DNA of 55,674 nt, taken from the NCBI GenBank assembly GCA_005791535.1, contig SXWH01000217.1:1-55674 (forward strand), given 5' to 3'. This DNA comes from Verrucomicrobiaceae bacterium (lineage in GTDB: Bacteria; Verrucomicrobiota; Verrucomicrobiia; Chthoniobacterales; Chthoniobacteraceae). The stretch's first letter is position 1, and each line of letters starts with the position of its first letter. Positions 43,935 through 53,931 of the stretch are shown one piece after another. The translations under genes were made by a program, and so were the position numbers. The notes under the pieces are model-generated. The model saw only the letters and a program-made list of their open reading frames with translations, did no database searches and had not been told where the DNA came from.

Positions 43935-45686
43935 ATGGAAACCATCCAAGCCATTCTCGAATCGAAGCTCCGTCCCGCCGTCGGCGACAGCGGCGGACTG
44001 CCCGTCACTGTGCAGGCCGCACAGGACACGCGCTTCGGCGATTACCAGACAAACATCGCCATGCAACTGGCGAAGGCCCGGAAGGCAAATCCACGCGCCA
44101 TCGCGCAGGAAATAATCGCTCGGCTCGATGTGGCGGAAATCTCCGAGACGCCGGAGATTGCCGGGGCCGGCTTTATCAATTTCCGCATCAAATCCGAGGC
44201 TCTCGCCACGCACTTCGCGTCGCTTGTAAGCGACCCGCGACTCGGCGTGCCGCAAGTCGCGCCGCGGAAACTCGTGATCGACTTTTCATCACCCAACGTC
44301 GCGAAGCCGATGCACGTCGGCCACATCCGCTCGACGTTTCTCGGTGACGCGCTTGCGCGAATCGGCCGATTCCTTGGACACTCGGTGGTGACCGACAATC
44401 ACATTGGCGACTGGGGCACGCAGTTCGGAATGCTCTGCCTCGCGTGGAAGACCATCGTGGACAAAGCCGCATTGGAACGCGACCCGATCGGCGAGCTGGA
44501 GCGCATCTACAAACTGCAAAACGAGCGCTGCAAATCCGATTCCGCGGCGATGGACGCGGCGCGAGCGGAGCTTGTGAAACTTCAAAATGGCGACGCCGAG
44601 AATCACGCAATCTGGCGCGAGATGATCCGCCTTTCGCAGGTACAGTTCGACACGATTTACCGCCGTCTCGACATCAATTTCGACCACACTCTCGGCGAGT
44701 CGTTTTATAATCCGTGGCTGAAGGACACAGTGAATGAACTCGTGCAAAAAGGCATCGCCCGCGAGAGCGACGGCGCGATTTGCGTTTTCAGCGACAGCTC
44801 CGTGCCAGAGAAGGAGGATCCATTTTTGATCAAGGACGAGAACGGCTGGAAACCATCGCCGGCGCTTGTGCAGAAGGCCGACGGCGCGTCGAATTACACC
44901 ACGACGGACCTCGCGACAATCGCCTACCGGGTCCGCGAGTTCGCGCCGGACGAAATCATCTACGTCACCGACGGGCGGCAGCAACTCCACTTCCGGCAGT
45001 TCTTCACGATTTGGAAACGGCTGCATCCCGACATCGCCGTGAAGCTCTCGCACGTGTGGTTCGGCAGCATCCTCGGCGAGGACGGAAAGCCGTTCAAAAC
45101 CCGCAGCGGCGACACCGTCAAACTCGCCGACCTGCTCGACGAAGCGGAGGAGCGCGCATTCAAAGTCGTGCGCGAGAAGAACCCGGAACTACCCGAAACA
45201 GAGTGCCGTGAAATCGGGCGCATCATCGGACTCGGTGCTGTGAAATACGCCGACCTGCTGCCGAACCGGCAGGGCGACTACGTCTTTAGCTGGGACAAAC
45301 TCCTGAGCTTCCAGGGCAACACTGCGCCGTATTTGCAGAATGCATACGTTCGGATTCGCGCGATTTTCAGAAAAGCGGCGGAAGCCGGAATCACCACGCA
45401 AGCGGGCACAGTGAATCTCACGGAACCAGCCGAACTCGAGCTCGTGAAGAAGCTCGCGCAGTTCGGCGAGACGCTGCCGGCGATTCTCGAGGACCACCGC
45501 CCGAATCTGCTCTGCAACTACCTGTTCGAGCTCGCGAATGCGTACCACTCATTCTACGAAGCCTGCCCTGTTCTCAAAGCTGACGAGCCCGCGCGCAGCA
45601 GCCGTCTTGCGCTTTCCGACGCGACCGCGCGCACGCTGAAAACTGGCCTCGGCCTGCTTGGCATCGAGGTTCCGGAGCGGATGTAG
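43935..45686 (+). CDS. argS: arginyl-tRNA synthetase
   Basis: A 583-residue class I aminoacyl-tRNA synthetase. The N-terminal tRNA-recognition domain includes FGDYQTNIAMQLAKARKANP. The catalytic core has FSSPNVAKPMHVGHIRST with the HIGH-type motif (HVGH), DWGTQFGMLC, YVTDGRQQLHF, and GKPFKTRSGDTVKLADLLDEA in place of a canonical KMSKS, as usual for ArgS. The C-terminal DALR anticodon domain ends LKTGLGLLGIEVPERM. The ATG at 43935 was chosen because homology starts there. It is 61 bases after the glycosyltransferase and 67 before hisF. Confidence 0.97.
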   Translation: METIQAILESKLRPAVGDSGGLPVTVQAAQDTRFGDYQTNIAMQLAKARKANPRAIAQEIIARLDVAEISETPEIAGAGFINFRIKSEALATHFASLVSDPRLGVPQVAPRKLVIDFSSPNVAKPMHVGHIRSTFLGDALARIGRFLGHSVVTDNHIGDWGTQFGMLCLAWKTIVDKAALERDPIGELERIYKLQNERCKSDSAAMDAARAELVKLQNGDAENHAIWREMIRLSQVQFDTIYRRLDINFDHTLGESFYNPWLKDTVNELVQKGIARESDGAICVFSDSSVPEKEDPFLIKDENGWKPSPALVQKADGASNYTTTDLATIAYRVREFAPDEIIYVTDGRQQLHFRQFFTIWKRLHPDIAVKLSHVWFGSILGEDGKPFKTRSGDTVKLADLLDEAEERAFKVVREKNPELPETECREIGRIIGLGAVKYADLLPNRQGDYVFSWDKLLSFQGNTAPYLQNAYVRIRAIFRKAAEAGITTQAGTVNLTEPAELELVKKLAQFGETLPAILEDHRPNLLCNYLFELANAYHSFYEACPVLKADEPARSSRLALSDATARTLKTGLGLLGIEVPERM

Positions 45687-45753
45687 ACGGTCTCACGCAC
45701 GTTGATGTCATTCGTCATTTCATTTTTCAGACCCGCCCGCTAAAGCCGTCGCA

Positions 45754-46530
45754 ATGCTCACCAAGCGCGTAATTCCATGCCTCGATGTCCACGACGGAAA
45801 AGTCACACGTGGCGTGCAGTTCGGCCGCGCCGAGTCCGGCGGCCTGCGCAATGTAGGCGACCCGGTGGAACTCGCGCAGCGCTACAACGATCAGGGCGCG
45901 GACGAGATGGTGTTTTTCGACATCACCGCCAGTGCCCACGGTCGCGCGACGATGGTGGATGTCATCGAGCGCACCGCCGCGTGCTGCTTCATGCCGCTCA
46001 CCGTCGGCGGCGGAATCCGCGTTGTGGACGACATGAGCGCGATGCTCAAAGCTGGTGCGGACAAAGTGAGCATCAACTCCAGCGCGATAGCGACGCCGGA
46101 ACTCATTACCTCAGGCGCGGAAAAGTTCGGCAGCCAGTGCATCGTGGTTTCGATTGATTGCAAACGCACCGCTCCCGATGTGTGGAAGGTTTTCGTGAAG
46201 GGCGGTCGCGAGGAAACGAAATGGCACGCCGTCGAGTGGGCGCAGGAAGCCGTCCGCCGCGGCGCAGGCGAGATCGTGCTCAACTCGATCGACGCCGACG
46301 GGACTAAAGCCGGCTACGATTTAACGATCACCCGTCGCGTCAGCGAGGCCGTGGGCGTTCCTGTCGTGGCCAGCGGCGGCGCGGGAAATCTCCAACACAT
46401 GGCCGACGTTCTCAGCGAGGGAAGGGCCGACGCAGTGCTGGCCGCGAGCATCTTCCACTTCGGCGAATACACAGTGGCCGACGTGAAGAACTTCCTCGCG
46501 GGACAAGGCGTTGCAGTGCGGCTGCGCTGA
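45754..46530 (+). CDS. hisF: imidazole glycerol phosphate synthase cyclase subunit HisF
   Basis: A 258-residue TIM-barrel enzyme that uses ammonia from HisH to form imidazole glycerol phosphate and AICAR in histidine synthesis. It opens with [22 protein letters not shown], placing the catalytic Asp at residue 11. The second catalytic Asp is in VVSIDCKR, and the phosphate-binding sites are [10 protein letters not shown] and VVASGGAG. The length is standard. hisH and other his genes are not in the window. The stop abuts the convergent haem protein gene with no gap. Confidence 0.96.
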   Translation: MLTKRVIPCLDVHDGKVTRGVQFGRAESGGLRNVGDPVELAQRYNDQGADEMVFFDITASAHGRATMVDVIERTAACCFMPLTVGGGIRVVDDMSAMLKAGADKVSINSSAIATPELITSGAEKFGSQCIVVSIDCKRTAPDVWKVFVKGGREETKWHAVEWAQEAVRRGAGEIVLNSIDADGTKAGYDLTITRRVSEAVGVPVVASGGAGNLQHMADVLSEGRADAVLAASIFHFGEYTVADVKNFLAGQGVAVRLR

Positions 46531-49500
46531 TTACTTGCGCGTCGCGAGGTACTCGACGATGTCGCGAAGCTCCGAGCGGCTCAGCATGTCGCGAATGCTC
46601 TCAGGCATCGGCGACGGCGCGCTGATGCGGTTTTTGATGTTCCCGACGGCAACCTTCACCACCTGAGGCTTCCCTCCAGCGTCCACGGTTTCCACACCGA
46701 GTTCCTTGGCGGTTTCCTCCAGCAAGCGGCCTGCGACCGTCATGCCATCCTTCAATTCGAGCACCACGATCTGGAATCCCTGCGCGATTTTCGCGTTTGG
46801 ATAAATGATCGCCTCCAGGATCCCCGCACGGTCGAGCGTCGCACCAATCTTCGTAAGTTCGGGGCCCACGAGGCTGTCACCACCCTCCGCCTTGTGGCAT
46901 TTGAAACACTGGGCGGTTGCATGCTCGCGGAAGAGCTTCTTCCCGCGCTCGGCGTCCCCACCGGCCAAAGAAAGCCGGTAGTTCGCGAGCTTGTCGTTCG
47001 CGGGTAGCGAGGTTTTCCACTGCTGGATCTTTCCTGCGAGGCCGGGCTTCTTTTTTCCAGCCTCGTAAACATCGAGCATCACTTCGGGCACGAGTTTTCC
47101 TGCGACGAGGTCATCAAGCAGGCTACCAAGAAGCTTTTCCGCAGCGGGCGTGTTGCTGTCGGCCAGCGCCAGAACCGCTCCCTGCTTCTCGATGGCAGGT
47201 GCGTTGGATGAAAGCACATCGGTGATTGCCTTCAGCGCAGCGTTCGCGTCGGCGGCAACCAGCGCCTTAAGCCCCGCGGCACGGAGCTTCGAATCCTTGT
47301 CGGTGAGTGCCTCCGTTGCAGCCGTGGCCAGTCGCGGATCACCGATGCTCGCAAGCGCGCGCAGCGCCTCGGCGCGCGCGGTCTTTCCCGCCTTGTCGTT
47401 GAGGACAAGTTTCACAAGAGCATCGCCGGCAGCGGCCACCTTCAGCTTCGCAACCGCGGCAGATGCAGCCTCGCCAACACTGCCGGGCGCGCCTTCGAAA
47501 AGCGCAGCGGCAACCGGCGCGAGGGCCGCAGAGGCCACCGAACCGGAACGCGCCGGAAGCGGACGCCATTGATAAGTGAGCCGGTCTTTCGGGTCCGGAT
47601 TCTCCCACGCCGCAAGCGCGACAAGCGCCTCCTTTCGGCCGGACTCCCGCGCTCCGCCATCAGCCGCGTATTCCGCGAGCTTCTTCGCGTTCTCGGGCGT
47701 TCCGAGGCGGTAGTGCGCATTCACGATGCGGAGCAGCGTATTCGGGTTCTTGATGCGCCGGTCTCCGAGCAAACCGGCGAGTGCCGGAAGCGCCTCGTCG
47801 ATCTGCGCATCGTAAATTGCGCGCGCCGCCTCCAGCACCACGCTCTCATCGGCATCGCCTAGAAATGCAGCCACCAGCGGGCTCTTGAGCCTCCGCAGCG
47901 CGACCACCGCGCCGCCGCGAACCGCTACATCGCCATCCTTCGCCTTCGCGGCAAGCGTCGCGGCATCCACGCATCCCGCCAGGCCCATCACGGCTCCATG
48001 ACGCAAAATCGGATCCTTGTCGGCATTCTCCGCGAGCATCGCAATCAATCCATCCGCCGCGACCTTGCTATGGAGCTTGCCGAGCGCGATCGCGGCGTAG
48101 AATCGCGCGCGCGGATGCGAGTCTTTAAGAACGACAAGAAGTGGCTCTACGGCCGCCGGCGCACGCTGATCTCCGAGCACACGGGCCGCCTGTGCGCGAA
48201 CCTCGCCGTCGCCGTCGGACAACAACCCGACGAGCGTCGGAATCACGGCCGGATTCTTCGCAGCAACCTGACCGAGTCCCCAGACTCCGTGAATGCGCGC
48301 GAGCGTCCCCTGCCCTTTCGTCGCCGCGTTTGTGAGCGGCGCAACAGCGTTTTTCCCGGCGAGATGAAATTGCGCCGCCTGCCGGATGCGCTGGTCGTCA
48401 TGACCGAGCAGTTTCTCGACGTCTCCGTCGGGGCGCGCCGTTATTCCTTCGGCGAGCAGCTTCTTCACCTCGGCCTGCTTTGCTGCATCGGCCTCGGGCG
48501 ACGTCAGCTTGAAAATGCGGCCCTTGTTCACGCCGCTCCAGCCCTCCACCCAGTCGAGCACATAAAGCGCTCCATCGGGCCCAAACTCCACATCGGTCGT
48601 GAGCACGCCTTTTACCAAATCGCGCCGTTCCTTGAGCTCGTACCACGCTCCCATCGGCATGAGTGTGACTTCGTGAACGACGCTGCTGCTCGCGCCGCCA
48701 CGGAAATCGCTGAGGTAAAATTTTCCGGCGTACTTTTTCGAAAGCGCGGTGCCGGGGTTATACGTCAGTCCGCTCGGGCCATTGCTGATGTTCGCAATCG
48801 GCGGAATGATGTACCTCGCCTTGAGCGATTCCTTTTCGTCCCAAAGCAACTCGCGATTCCACGGGCCGCGGTCCTCCAGGTATTGGAAGGACATCCGCCA
48901 GCCACAGTCACCGCCTTCGACGAGCTGGACGAAGCGCGCACGGTCTCCCGCGTCGGAGTTGTTGTCGCCGGTGAAAAGATTCCCGAATTCATCGAACGCG
49001 AGTTCCTGCGGATTGCGCACGCCGGTGGCGAATACTTCGAAATCCGTGCCGTCCGGATTGCAGCGCATCACGCACCCGGAATCAGTCACCTCCCAATCCC
49101 GGCCTTCCTTGTTCTTCACGTTGATTCCGCGGTCGCCAATCGTGAAGTAAAGTTTGCCATCCGGGCCGAAGCGCAGGCCGTGCATGTCGTGGCCACGGAA
49201 CGCAAACTTCACGCCGAAGCCCGAAAGCATGCGGTCTTTCACATCCGCCTTCGCATCGCCGTTCGAATCCTGAAAGCGCCACAAGCTCGGGATATTCGTC
49301 CACCAGACCTCGTTTCCTCGCGCGATAATCCCGGCGGCGGTTCCGTCGAGCGCCTCGCGAAAGCCGTCGGCGAACACGGTGCTCTTGTCGGCCTTTCCAT
49401 CTCCATTTGTGTCGTCGAGCGCGACGATGCGCTCCTCCTGCGTCTCGAACGCCTCTTTAAACTTTTCCGCGTCCGGATAATACTTCCGCATCATGCGAAG

Positions 49501-49854
49501 CCGGTCGTCAGTCGTTCGCGCCGCGATGTCGTCGTTCAGCCAGCCCATGTGGCCGCGGTTGTCCACGACTCCGCCCACGATCGGCTTGCCGTTAACCGGG
49601 CGCCCTTCCTGCCGGTAGCTCTCGCTCACATACCAGCGACCGCGCTCATCCGGCGCAAACGCCACTGGATTTGCGAGCATCGGCTCGAATGCCCAGATAT
49701 CGAGCTTCAGGCCCGCATCGGTGCTGATGGACTTCAGCGCATTGGCGGCGTCCTTCGCGCCGGCCTCTGCCTTTCCGTCTCCATGTTCGTTCACAGCGAA
49801 AATGGCTCCGCTGAGAATGGTCAATGCACCGGCAACAAAGGCGTGTTTTTTCAT
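46531..49854 (-). CDS. PVC-type membrane-bound dehydrogenase / HEAT / cytochrome c protein
   Basis: An 1107-residue exported protein with a signal peptide (MKKHAFVAGALTILSGAIFA). Residues 40-480 form a beta-propeller of the membrane-bound dehydrogenase type found in Planctomycetota and Verrucomicrobiota (AFAPDERGRWYVSESYRQEGR, LRFGPDGKLYFTIGDRGINV, LAFDEFGNLFTGDNNSDAGDRARF, YVLDWVEGW). Residues 500-900 are HEAT-like Ala/Leu repeats. A single haem site CFKCH lies near residue 980, followed by PVC-type sequence (VGPELTKIGATLDRAGILEAIIYPNAKIAQGF). The substrate is unknown; a carbohydrate is likely for this group. It is divergent from the next haem protein. Confidence 0.92.
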   Translation of the reverse strand: MKKHAFVAGALTILSGAIFAVNEHGDGKAEAGAKDAANALKSISTDAGLKLDIWAFEPMLANPVAFAPDERGRWYVSESYRQEGRPVNGKPIVGGVVDNRGHMGWLNDDIAARTTDDRLRMMRKYYPDAEKFKEAFETQEERIVALDDTNGDGKADKSTVFADGFREALDGTAAGIIARGNEVWWTNIPSLWRFQDSNGDAKADVKDRMLSGFGVKFAFRGHDMHGLRFGPDGKLYFTIGDRGINVKNKEGRDWEVTDSGCVMRCNPDGTDFEVFATGVRNPQELAFDEFGNLFTGDNNSDAGDRARFVQLVEGGDCGWRMSFQYLEDRGPWNRELLWDEKESLKARYIIPPIANISNGPSGLTYNPGTALSKKYAGKFYLSDFRGGASSSVVHEVTLMPMGAWYELKERRDLVKGVLTTDVEFGPDGALYVLDWVEGWSGVNKGRIFKLTSPEADAAKQAEVKKLLAEGITARPDGDVEKLLGHDDQRIRQAAQFHLAGKNAVAPLTNAATKGQGTLARIHGVWGLGQVAAKNPAVIPTLVGLLSDGDGEVRAQAARVLGDQRAPAAVEPLLVVLKDSHPRARFYAAIALGKLHSKVAADGLIAMLAENADKDPILRHGAVMGLAGCVDAATLAAKAKDGDVAVRGGAVVALRRLKSPLVAAFLGDADESVVLEAARAIYDAQIDEALPALAGLLGDRRIKNPNTLLRIVNAHYRLGTPENAKKLAEYAADGGARESGRKEALVALAAWENPDPKDRLTYQWRPLPARSGSVASAALAPVAAALFEGAPGSVGEAASAAVAKLKVAAAGDALVKLVLNDKAGKTARAEALRALASIGDPRLATAATEALTDKDSKLRAAGLKALVAADANAALKAITDVLSSNAPAIEKQGAVLALADSNTPAAEKLLGSLLDDLVAGKLVPEVMLDVYEAGKKKPGLAGKIQQWKTSLPANDKLANYRLSLAGGDAERGKKLFREHATAQCFKCHKAEGGDSLVGPELTKIGATLDRAGILEAIIYPNAKIAQGFQIVVLELKDGMTVAGRLLEETAKELGVETVDAGGKPQVVKVAVGNIKNRISAPSPMPESIRDMLSRSELRDIVEYLATRK

Positions 49855-50051
49855 GAAATAAGGCGCCAATACAAAGCACCAAAACACCGCAGCCTTAGCA
49901 TCTTGTTGCAGCCGAGCGTGAAAACGTTTGCCTGGCCCGCGCGCAGCCTCGCGAAAGAAACCTCAAAAAGATGTTTGGTGCATCAAAGGAGACGGTGACA
50001 GCAGGGTCATATTCGAACAAGTCGTCACGACCACCCGCACCAGCACCTCTC

Positions 50052-52949
50052 ATGAAACACACGGTCCTTTTATCTTTCATCATTGCACCCGTGCTCGCAC
50101 ACGCAAACGCGATCGAGCGCGCCGCGGAACCGCGCGTCGAGAAACGTACCGCGGACAAACGCTGGGGTGACTTCTCCAAGGCCGATGAAGTCAGCTTCCG
50201 CAGGCACGTCATCCCGCTGATGTCGCGGAGCGGCTGCTCCGGCCGCGAATGCCACGGCGCGTTTTCCGGTCAGGGCGGTTTTCAGCTTTCGTTGTTTGGA
50301 TACGACTTCGCGAAGGACCACAGTGAGATCACGGCCGACAAGGAGGATGGCCCCCGCATCGATTCCGCGAACTCGCTGAAGAGCCTCATTTTGACAAAGC
50401 CGACGCTCGACGACGGCGAGACCCACAAGGGGAAGAAGCGCTGGGACAAGCACTCCTGGGAATACAACCTCGTGCGCAAATGGATCGAAAGCGGCGCGAA
50501 GTCCGACGTCGCCGAGACCGGTGAATTCGACAAGCTCGTCGTCGAGCCGGCCGAACTGGTCTTCAAGGCACCGGGCGCGAAAATCCAGCTCAAGGTCACG
50601 GCTTACTGGAAGGACGGAACCGTCGAGGACGTCACGCATCTCACGCGCTTCCGCACCAACGATGAAAGCGTCGCCGACGTGAACGCCGACGGTCTCGTGA
50701 CCAGCAAAACGAGCGGCGATACGCACATCGTCGCGTTCTACGACAACGGCGTGGAGCCCGTGCCCGCGATGCTCCCGGTGAGCCGCGAGCCATTCCCGAA
50801 AGTCGTCGCACGGACGCGCGTGGACGAGCTCGTTCTCGCGAAGCTGCGGAAGGTCGGCATCCACCCGAGCGAGGTTTGCGATGACGACGACTTCCTGCGC
50901 CGCGCTTCGCTCGATGTCACCGGCACGCTCCCGCTTCCCGCGGAAATCGAGGCATTCCTCGCCGATCGTTCGCCCGACAAGCGCGCGAAGAAAATCGACG
51001 AATTGCTCGCGCGCCCGACTTACGCTGCGTGGTGGACTACAAAGCTCTGCGATTTCACCGGCAACAATCCCCGTCAGGTGCGTAACCTCGCCAATGGCGC
51101 GCGCAACATCAGCACCGACGTCTCGCGGCAATGGTACGATTGGATCTACAAGCGCGTCCTTGAAAACGAGCCGTACGACAAACTCGCCGCGGGAATCATC
51201 CTCGCCACGACCCGCACCAGCCCCACGCAAAGCTACGAGGAAATGGCGCGCGAGCTCGCCGGCTATTTCCGCAAGGAGAACCGCGTCGATTTCGCCGACC
51301 GTCCGAACATGCCGTGGTTCTGGGCGCGCAACAACACGCAGAAAGCCGAGGACAAGGCGCTCGCCTTTGCACACACGTTCCTCGGCGTCCGCATCGAGTG
51401 CGCGCAATGCCACAAGCACCCGTTCGACCAGTGGACGAAGGTCGACTTCGAGCAATTCCAGGCCTTCTTCGCGCCGCTCACCTTCGCGGAACGCCGCGAG
51501 AAATCCGAAGGCACCGACCAGATGACCGCCACGTCGGTGAAGCGCGAAATCGACGCCATCACCAAAGGCTCGCTCGCCTCCATGATGGAGATGAAAGCCG
51601 AGCCAAAGCCCGCCACCACGGAACCCGAACCCCTCGGCCCGCCTGCGCCGAAGAAAGAACTCACACCCGAGGAAAAACGCGCCGAGGCAAAGAAACTCGC
51701 AGCCATGCAGCAGGAACTCCAAAAGCGGCAGCAGAGCGAAATCGCCCGCCGCATGGACTCCGGCGAGCCCATCCCGTGGTCCGAGCTTTATGTCGACTTC
51801 AAACGCGCCGCACAGCGCCAGCGCGACGACAAGGCCAAGGACTTCGGCGGCACCCGCGTCATCACACCGAAACTCCTCGGCGGCGAACAAGTCATGCTCG
51901 ACCAGTATCCCGACCCGCGCCTCCCGCTCATGGACTGGCTCCGCGGAAAAGCGAACCCCTACTTCGCCAAAGCCTTCGTCAACCGCGTCTGGGCCGGCTA
52001 CTTCAGCCGCGGCATCGTCGAACCTGCCGACGATCTAAACCTCGCCAACGCCCCCACCAACGAACCCCTCCTCAACCACCTCACCGAAGGCTTCGTCGCC
52101 AAAGGCTACGACATGCGCTGGCTCCACCGCGAAATCCTCAACAGCGACACCTACCAGCGCAGCTGGAAAACAAACCCCACCAACAAACTCGACGAAAAAA
52201 ACTTCTCCCACGCCACCGTCCGCCGCCTCCCTGCTGAAGTCGTCATGGACGCCATCTCCATGGCCACCGCCGGCAACGAAGACGTCGCCCGCTTCAACAC
52301 CAACATCGCAGACCGCAGCATCGGCTTCGGCGGCATCATCGCAGCCCCCGGCGGCGGCGGGAAACAAATCGAAGGCTACGCACTCTCCATCTTCGGCAAA
52401 CCACCGCGCGAGACCAACTGCGACTGCGAGCGCGTCACCGACCCCACCCTCCTCCAAACCATCTACACCCGGAACGACCAAAGCGTCCTCCGCAAAATCG
52501 ACGACGCCGCCAACTGGATCGGCCAGCTCAAAAAAGCCGCCGGCCTCGCCAACCCCGCCGCCGACCTCGAAGGCATGCGCCAGAAAATCGCCCGCCGCGA
52601 ACAGGAACTCGCCGCCATGAAAGCCCCCGAAAAACCCGCCGACCCCACACCCGAAACCCTCGCCGCCTGGGAAAAACGCACCAAAACCTTCGAAGCCACC
52701 AAAGCCGAAACCACCGCCCGCATCGCCGAAGCAAAAACCCGCCTCGCCGAACTCTCCACCCCCCGCCCCGAATTCAACATCGACACCCACATCCGCGAAG
52801 TCTTCCTCCGCACCGTCAGCCGCCCCCCCACCGACACCGAATTCGCCCGCGCCAAAGAAGACATCGCCGCCGCCAAAACCCCCATCGAAGGCCTCCGCGA
52901 CCTCCTCTGGGCCATGCTCAACACCCGCGAATTCCTAGTCAACCGCTGA
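50052..52949 (+). CDS. DUF1549/DUF1553 planctomycete-type cytochrome protein
   Basis: A 965-residue exported protein with a signal peptide (MKHTVLLSFIIAPVLAHA). It has a cytochrome-like N-terminus with CSGRECHGAFSGQGGFQLSLFGYD, a Big2-like Ig domain near residues 180-250, DUF1549 with RASLDVTGTLPLPAEIEAFLADRSPDKRAKKIDELLARP, a CXXCH motif in ECAQCHKHPFDQWT, and DUF1553 (GKANPYFAKAFVNRVWAGYFSRGIVEPADDLNLAN). Two long charged coiled-coil insertions are present. The base use changes inside the gene (see findings). A DUF1501 gene often follows such proteins but does not here. It is divergent from the dehydrogenase-like haem protein. Confidence 0.92.
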   Translation: MKHTVLLSFIIAPVLAHANAIERAAEPRVEKRTADKRWGDFSKADEVSFRRHVIPLMSRSGCSGRECHGAFSGQGGFQLSLFGYDFAKDHSEITADKEDGPRIDSANSLKSLILTKPTLDDGETHKGKKRWDKHSWEYNLVRKWIESGAKSDVAETGEFDKLVVEPAELVFKAPGAKIQLKVTAYWKDGTVEDVTHLTRFRTNDESVADVNADGLVTSKTSGDTHIVAFYDNGVEPVPAMLPVSREPFPKVVARTRVDELVLAKLRKVGIHPSEVCDDDDFLRRASLDVTGTLPLPAEIEAFLADRSPDKRAKKIDELLARPTYAAWWTTKLCDFTGNNPRQVRNLANGARNISTDVSRQWYDWIYKRVLENEPYDKLAAGIILATTRTSPTQSYEEMARELAGYFRKENRVDFADRPNMPWFWARNNTQKAEDKALAFAHTFLGVRIECAQCHKHPFDQWTKVDFEQFQAFFAPLTFAERREKSEGTDQMTATSVKREIDAITKGSLASMMEMKAEPKPATTEPEPLGPPAPKKELTPEEKRAEAKKLAAMQQELQKRQQSEIARRMDSGEPIPWSELYVDFKRAAQRQRDDKAKDFGGTRVITPKLLGGEQVMLDQYPDPRLPLMDWLRGKANPYFAKAFVNRVWAGYFSRGIVEPADDLNLANAPTNEPLLNHLTEGFVAKGYDMRWLHREILNSDTYQRSWKTNPTNKLDEKNFSHATVRRLPAEVVMDAISMATAGNEDVARFNTNIADRSIGFGGIIAAPGGGGKQIEGYALSIFGKPPRETNCDCERVTDPTLLQTIYTRNDQSVLRKIDDAANWIGQLKKAAGLANPAADLEGMRQKIARREQELAAMKAPEKPADPTPETLAAWEKRTKTFEATKAETTARIAEAKTRLAELSTPRPEFNIDTHIREVFLRTVSRPPTDTEFARAKEDIAAAKTPIEGLRDLLWAMLNTREFLVNR

Positions 52950-52998
52950 CCCCGCCCAGTTTCGCACGCCGCAGTCCGACAGAATCATTGGCCCCCAT

Positions 52999-53811
52999 TC
53001 AATCTATCTCGCGGTCCGGGTTGAGGTCTCGAGGAGAAATCCATTTGAGATTGAGTTGTTTCGCCTCTTTCTCCCATCGGATCCAAAAGCCCACGGTGTA
53101 TGGCTTCTTTTGATGCTTGGAATACGACTTCAACGACTTCTTGAATTCATCCCGCGCCCACCTGCTCCCGCGGCCCAACGCGATGTCCGCATCCAAGCGA
53201 CTCACTACCTCCAGATGAGCACGCGCGTTTTCCGGAGTCTTCCCCGCAAGGATTCCGATATCCTCGTCAGCCACGACAAAATATACCCAATTCCGATCCG
53301 AATCGAGATACGGCGACGCGGGACACGGGCGAACCACCTTGATTACGTCATCCGGCAGGATTCCGGGAAACTTCTCCCGCAGCCCAATCATAATGGATTC
53401 GGGCACCCTTGTTTGCTCGGGCAATTTTCGAGGCATCAGATTGCGACGGATAAATGCGCTCGAAAATCCCGCCCTCCGCGCTTCGCAATATCGGTTTGCG
53501 ATGTCCGCAATCTTCCGGGCTTCAAATCCATCCGGCACCTCCACCTTAAGCCTCATTCGCTTACTCGTTCCTGTGATGGTCACAAAGACCCTTGCCACAA
53601 GACTCTTCGGCAGCCCCGCGCATTCGAGCAGCCACTCCTGTAAAGCAAAGCCTTCAAACTCCTCGGTGATTTGATCAATACTGTTTGAATCGAGAGGTGC
53701 CCTCGGCGTGCTCACGTCCATTTCAACCCAATCTCCGGCGTTCCCAACAGAAAGCACTGAGAAGAATGCCGCGATAACAAGCGTCAACGAGCATTTACGA
53801 AAGTAGTTCAT
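52999..53811 (-). CDS. secreted hypothetical protein
   Basis: A 270-residue exported protein without a recognised domain. The signal peptide is NYFRKCSLTLVIAAFFSVLSVGNAG. The mature chain is hydrophilic and mixed alpha/beta, with VARVFVTITGTSKRMRLKVEVPDGF and KHQKKPYTVGFWIRWEKEAKQLNLKW among its more regular parts. The ATG at 53811 begins the signal. It lies just downstream of the REP/RAYT cluster, and its codon use is less GC-rich than that of the neighbouring haem protein, so it could belong to accessory DNA. Confidence 0.65.
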   Translation of the reverse strand: MNYFRKCSLTLVIAAFFSVLSVGNAGDWVEMDVSTPRAPLDSNSIDQITEEFEGFALQEWLLECAGLPKSLVARVFVTITGTSKRMRLKVEVPDGFEARKIADIANRYCEARRAGFSSAFIRRNLMPRKLPEQTRVPESIMIGLREKFPGILPDDVIKVVRPCPASPYLDSDRNWVYFVVADEDIGILAGKTPENARAHLEVVSRLDADIALGRGSRWARDEFKKSLKSYSKHQKKPYTVGFWIRWEKEAKQLNLKWISPRDLNPDREID

Positions 53812-53931
53812 CGAGCCTTGGGTTCGTTGCGCTCGCGTTACCATTCGACAGACTGGTTGAAGCTTCGCACCCAACCGTCACCGGTGGCGAATCCAGTATT
53901 GGCGGGGAGCGGAAGCAGGAAAAGGCGCATA

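Noticed and set aside
47998..49998. 666-codon plus-strand open frame
   Set aside because: Antisense to the large haem protein, which has clear domains; the plus-strand translation is Arg/His-rich without motifs.
50070..51890. 606-codon minus-strand open frame
   Set aside because: Lies antisense to the DUF1549/1553 gene; long antisense frames are expected in GC-rich genes, and the translation has no recognisable motif.
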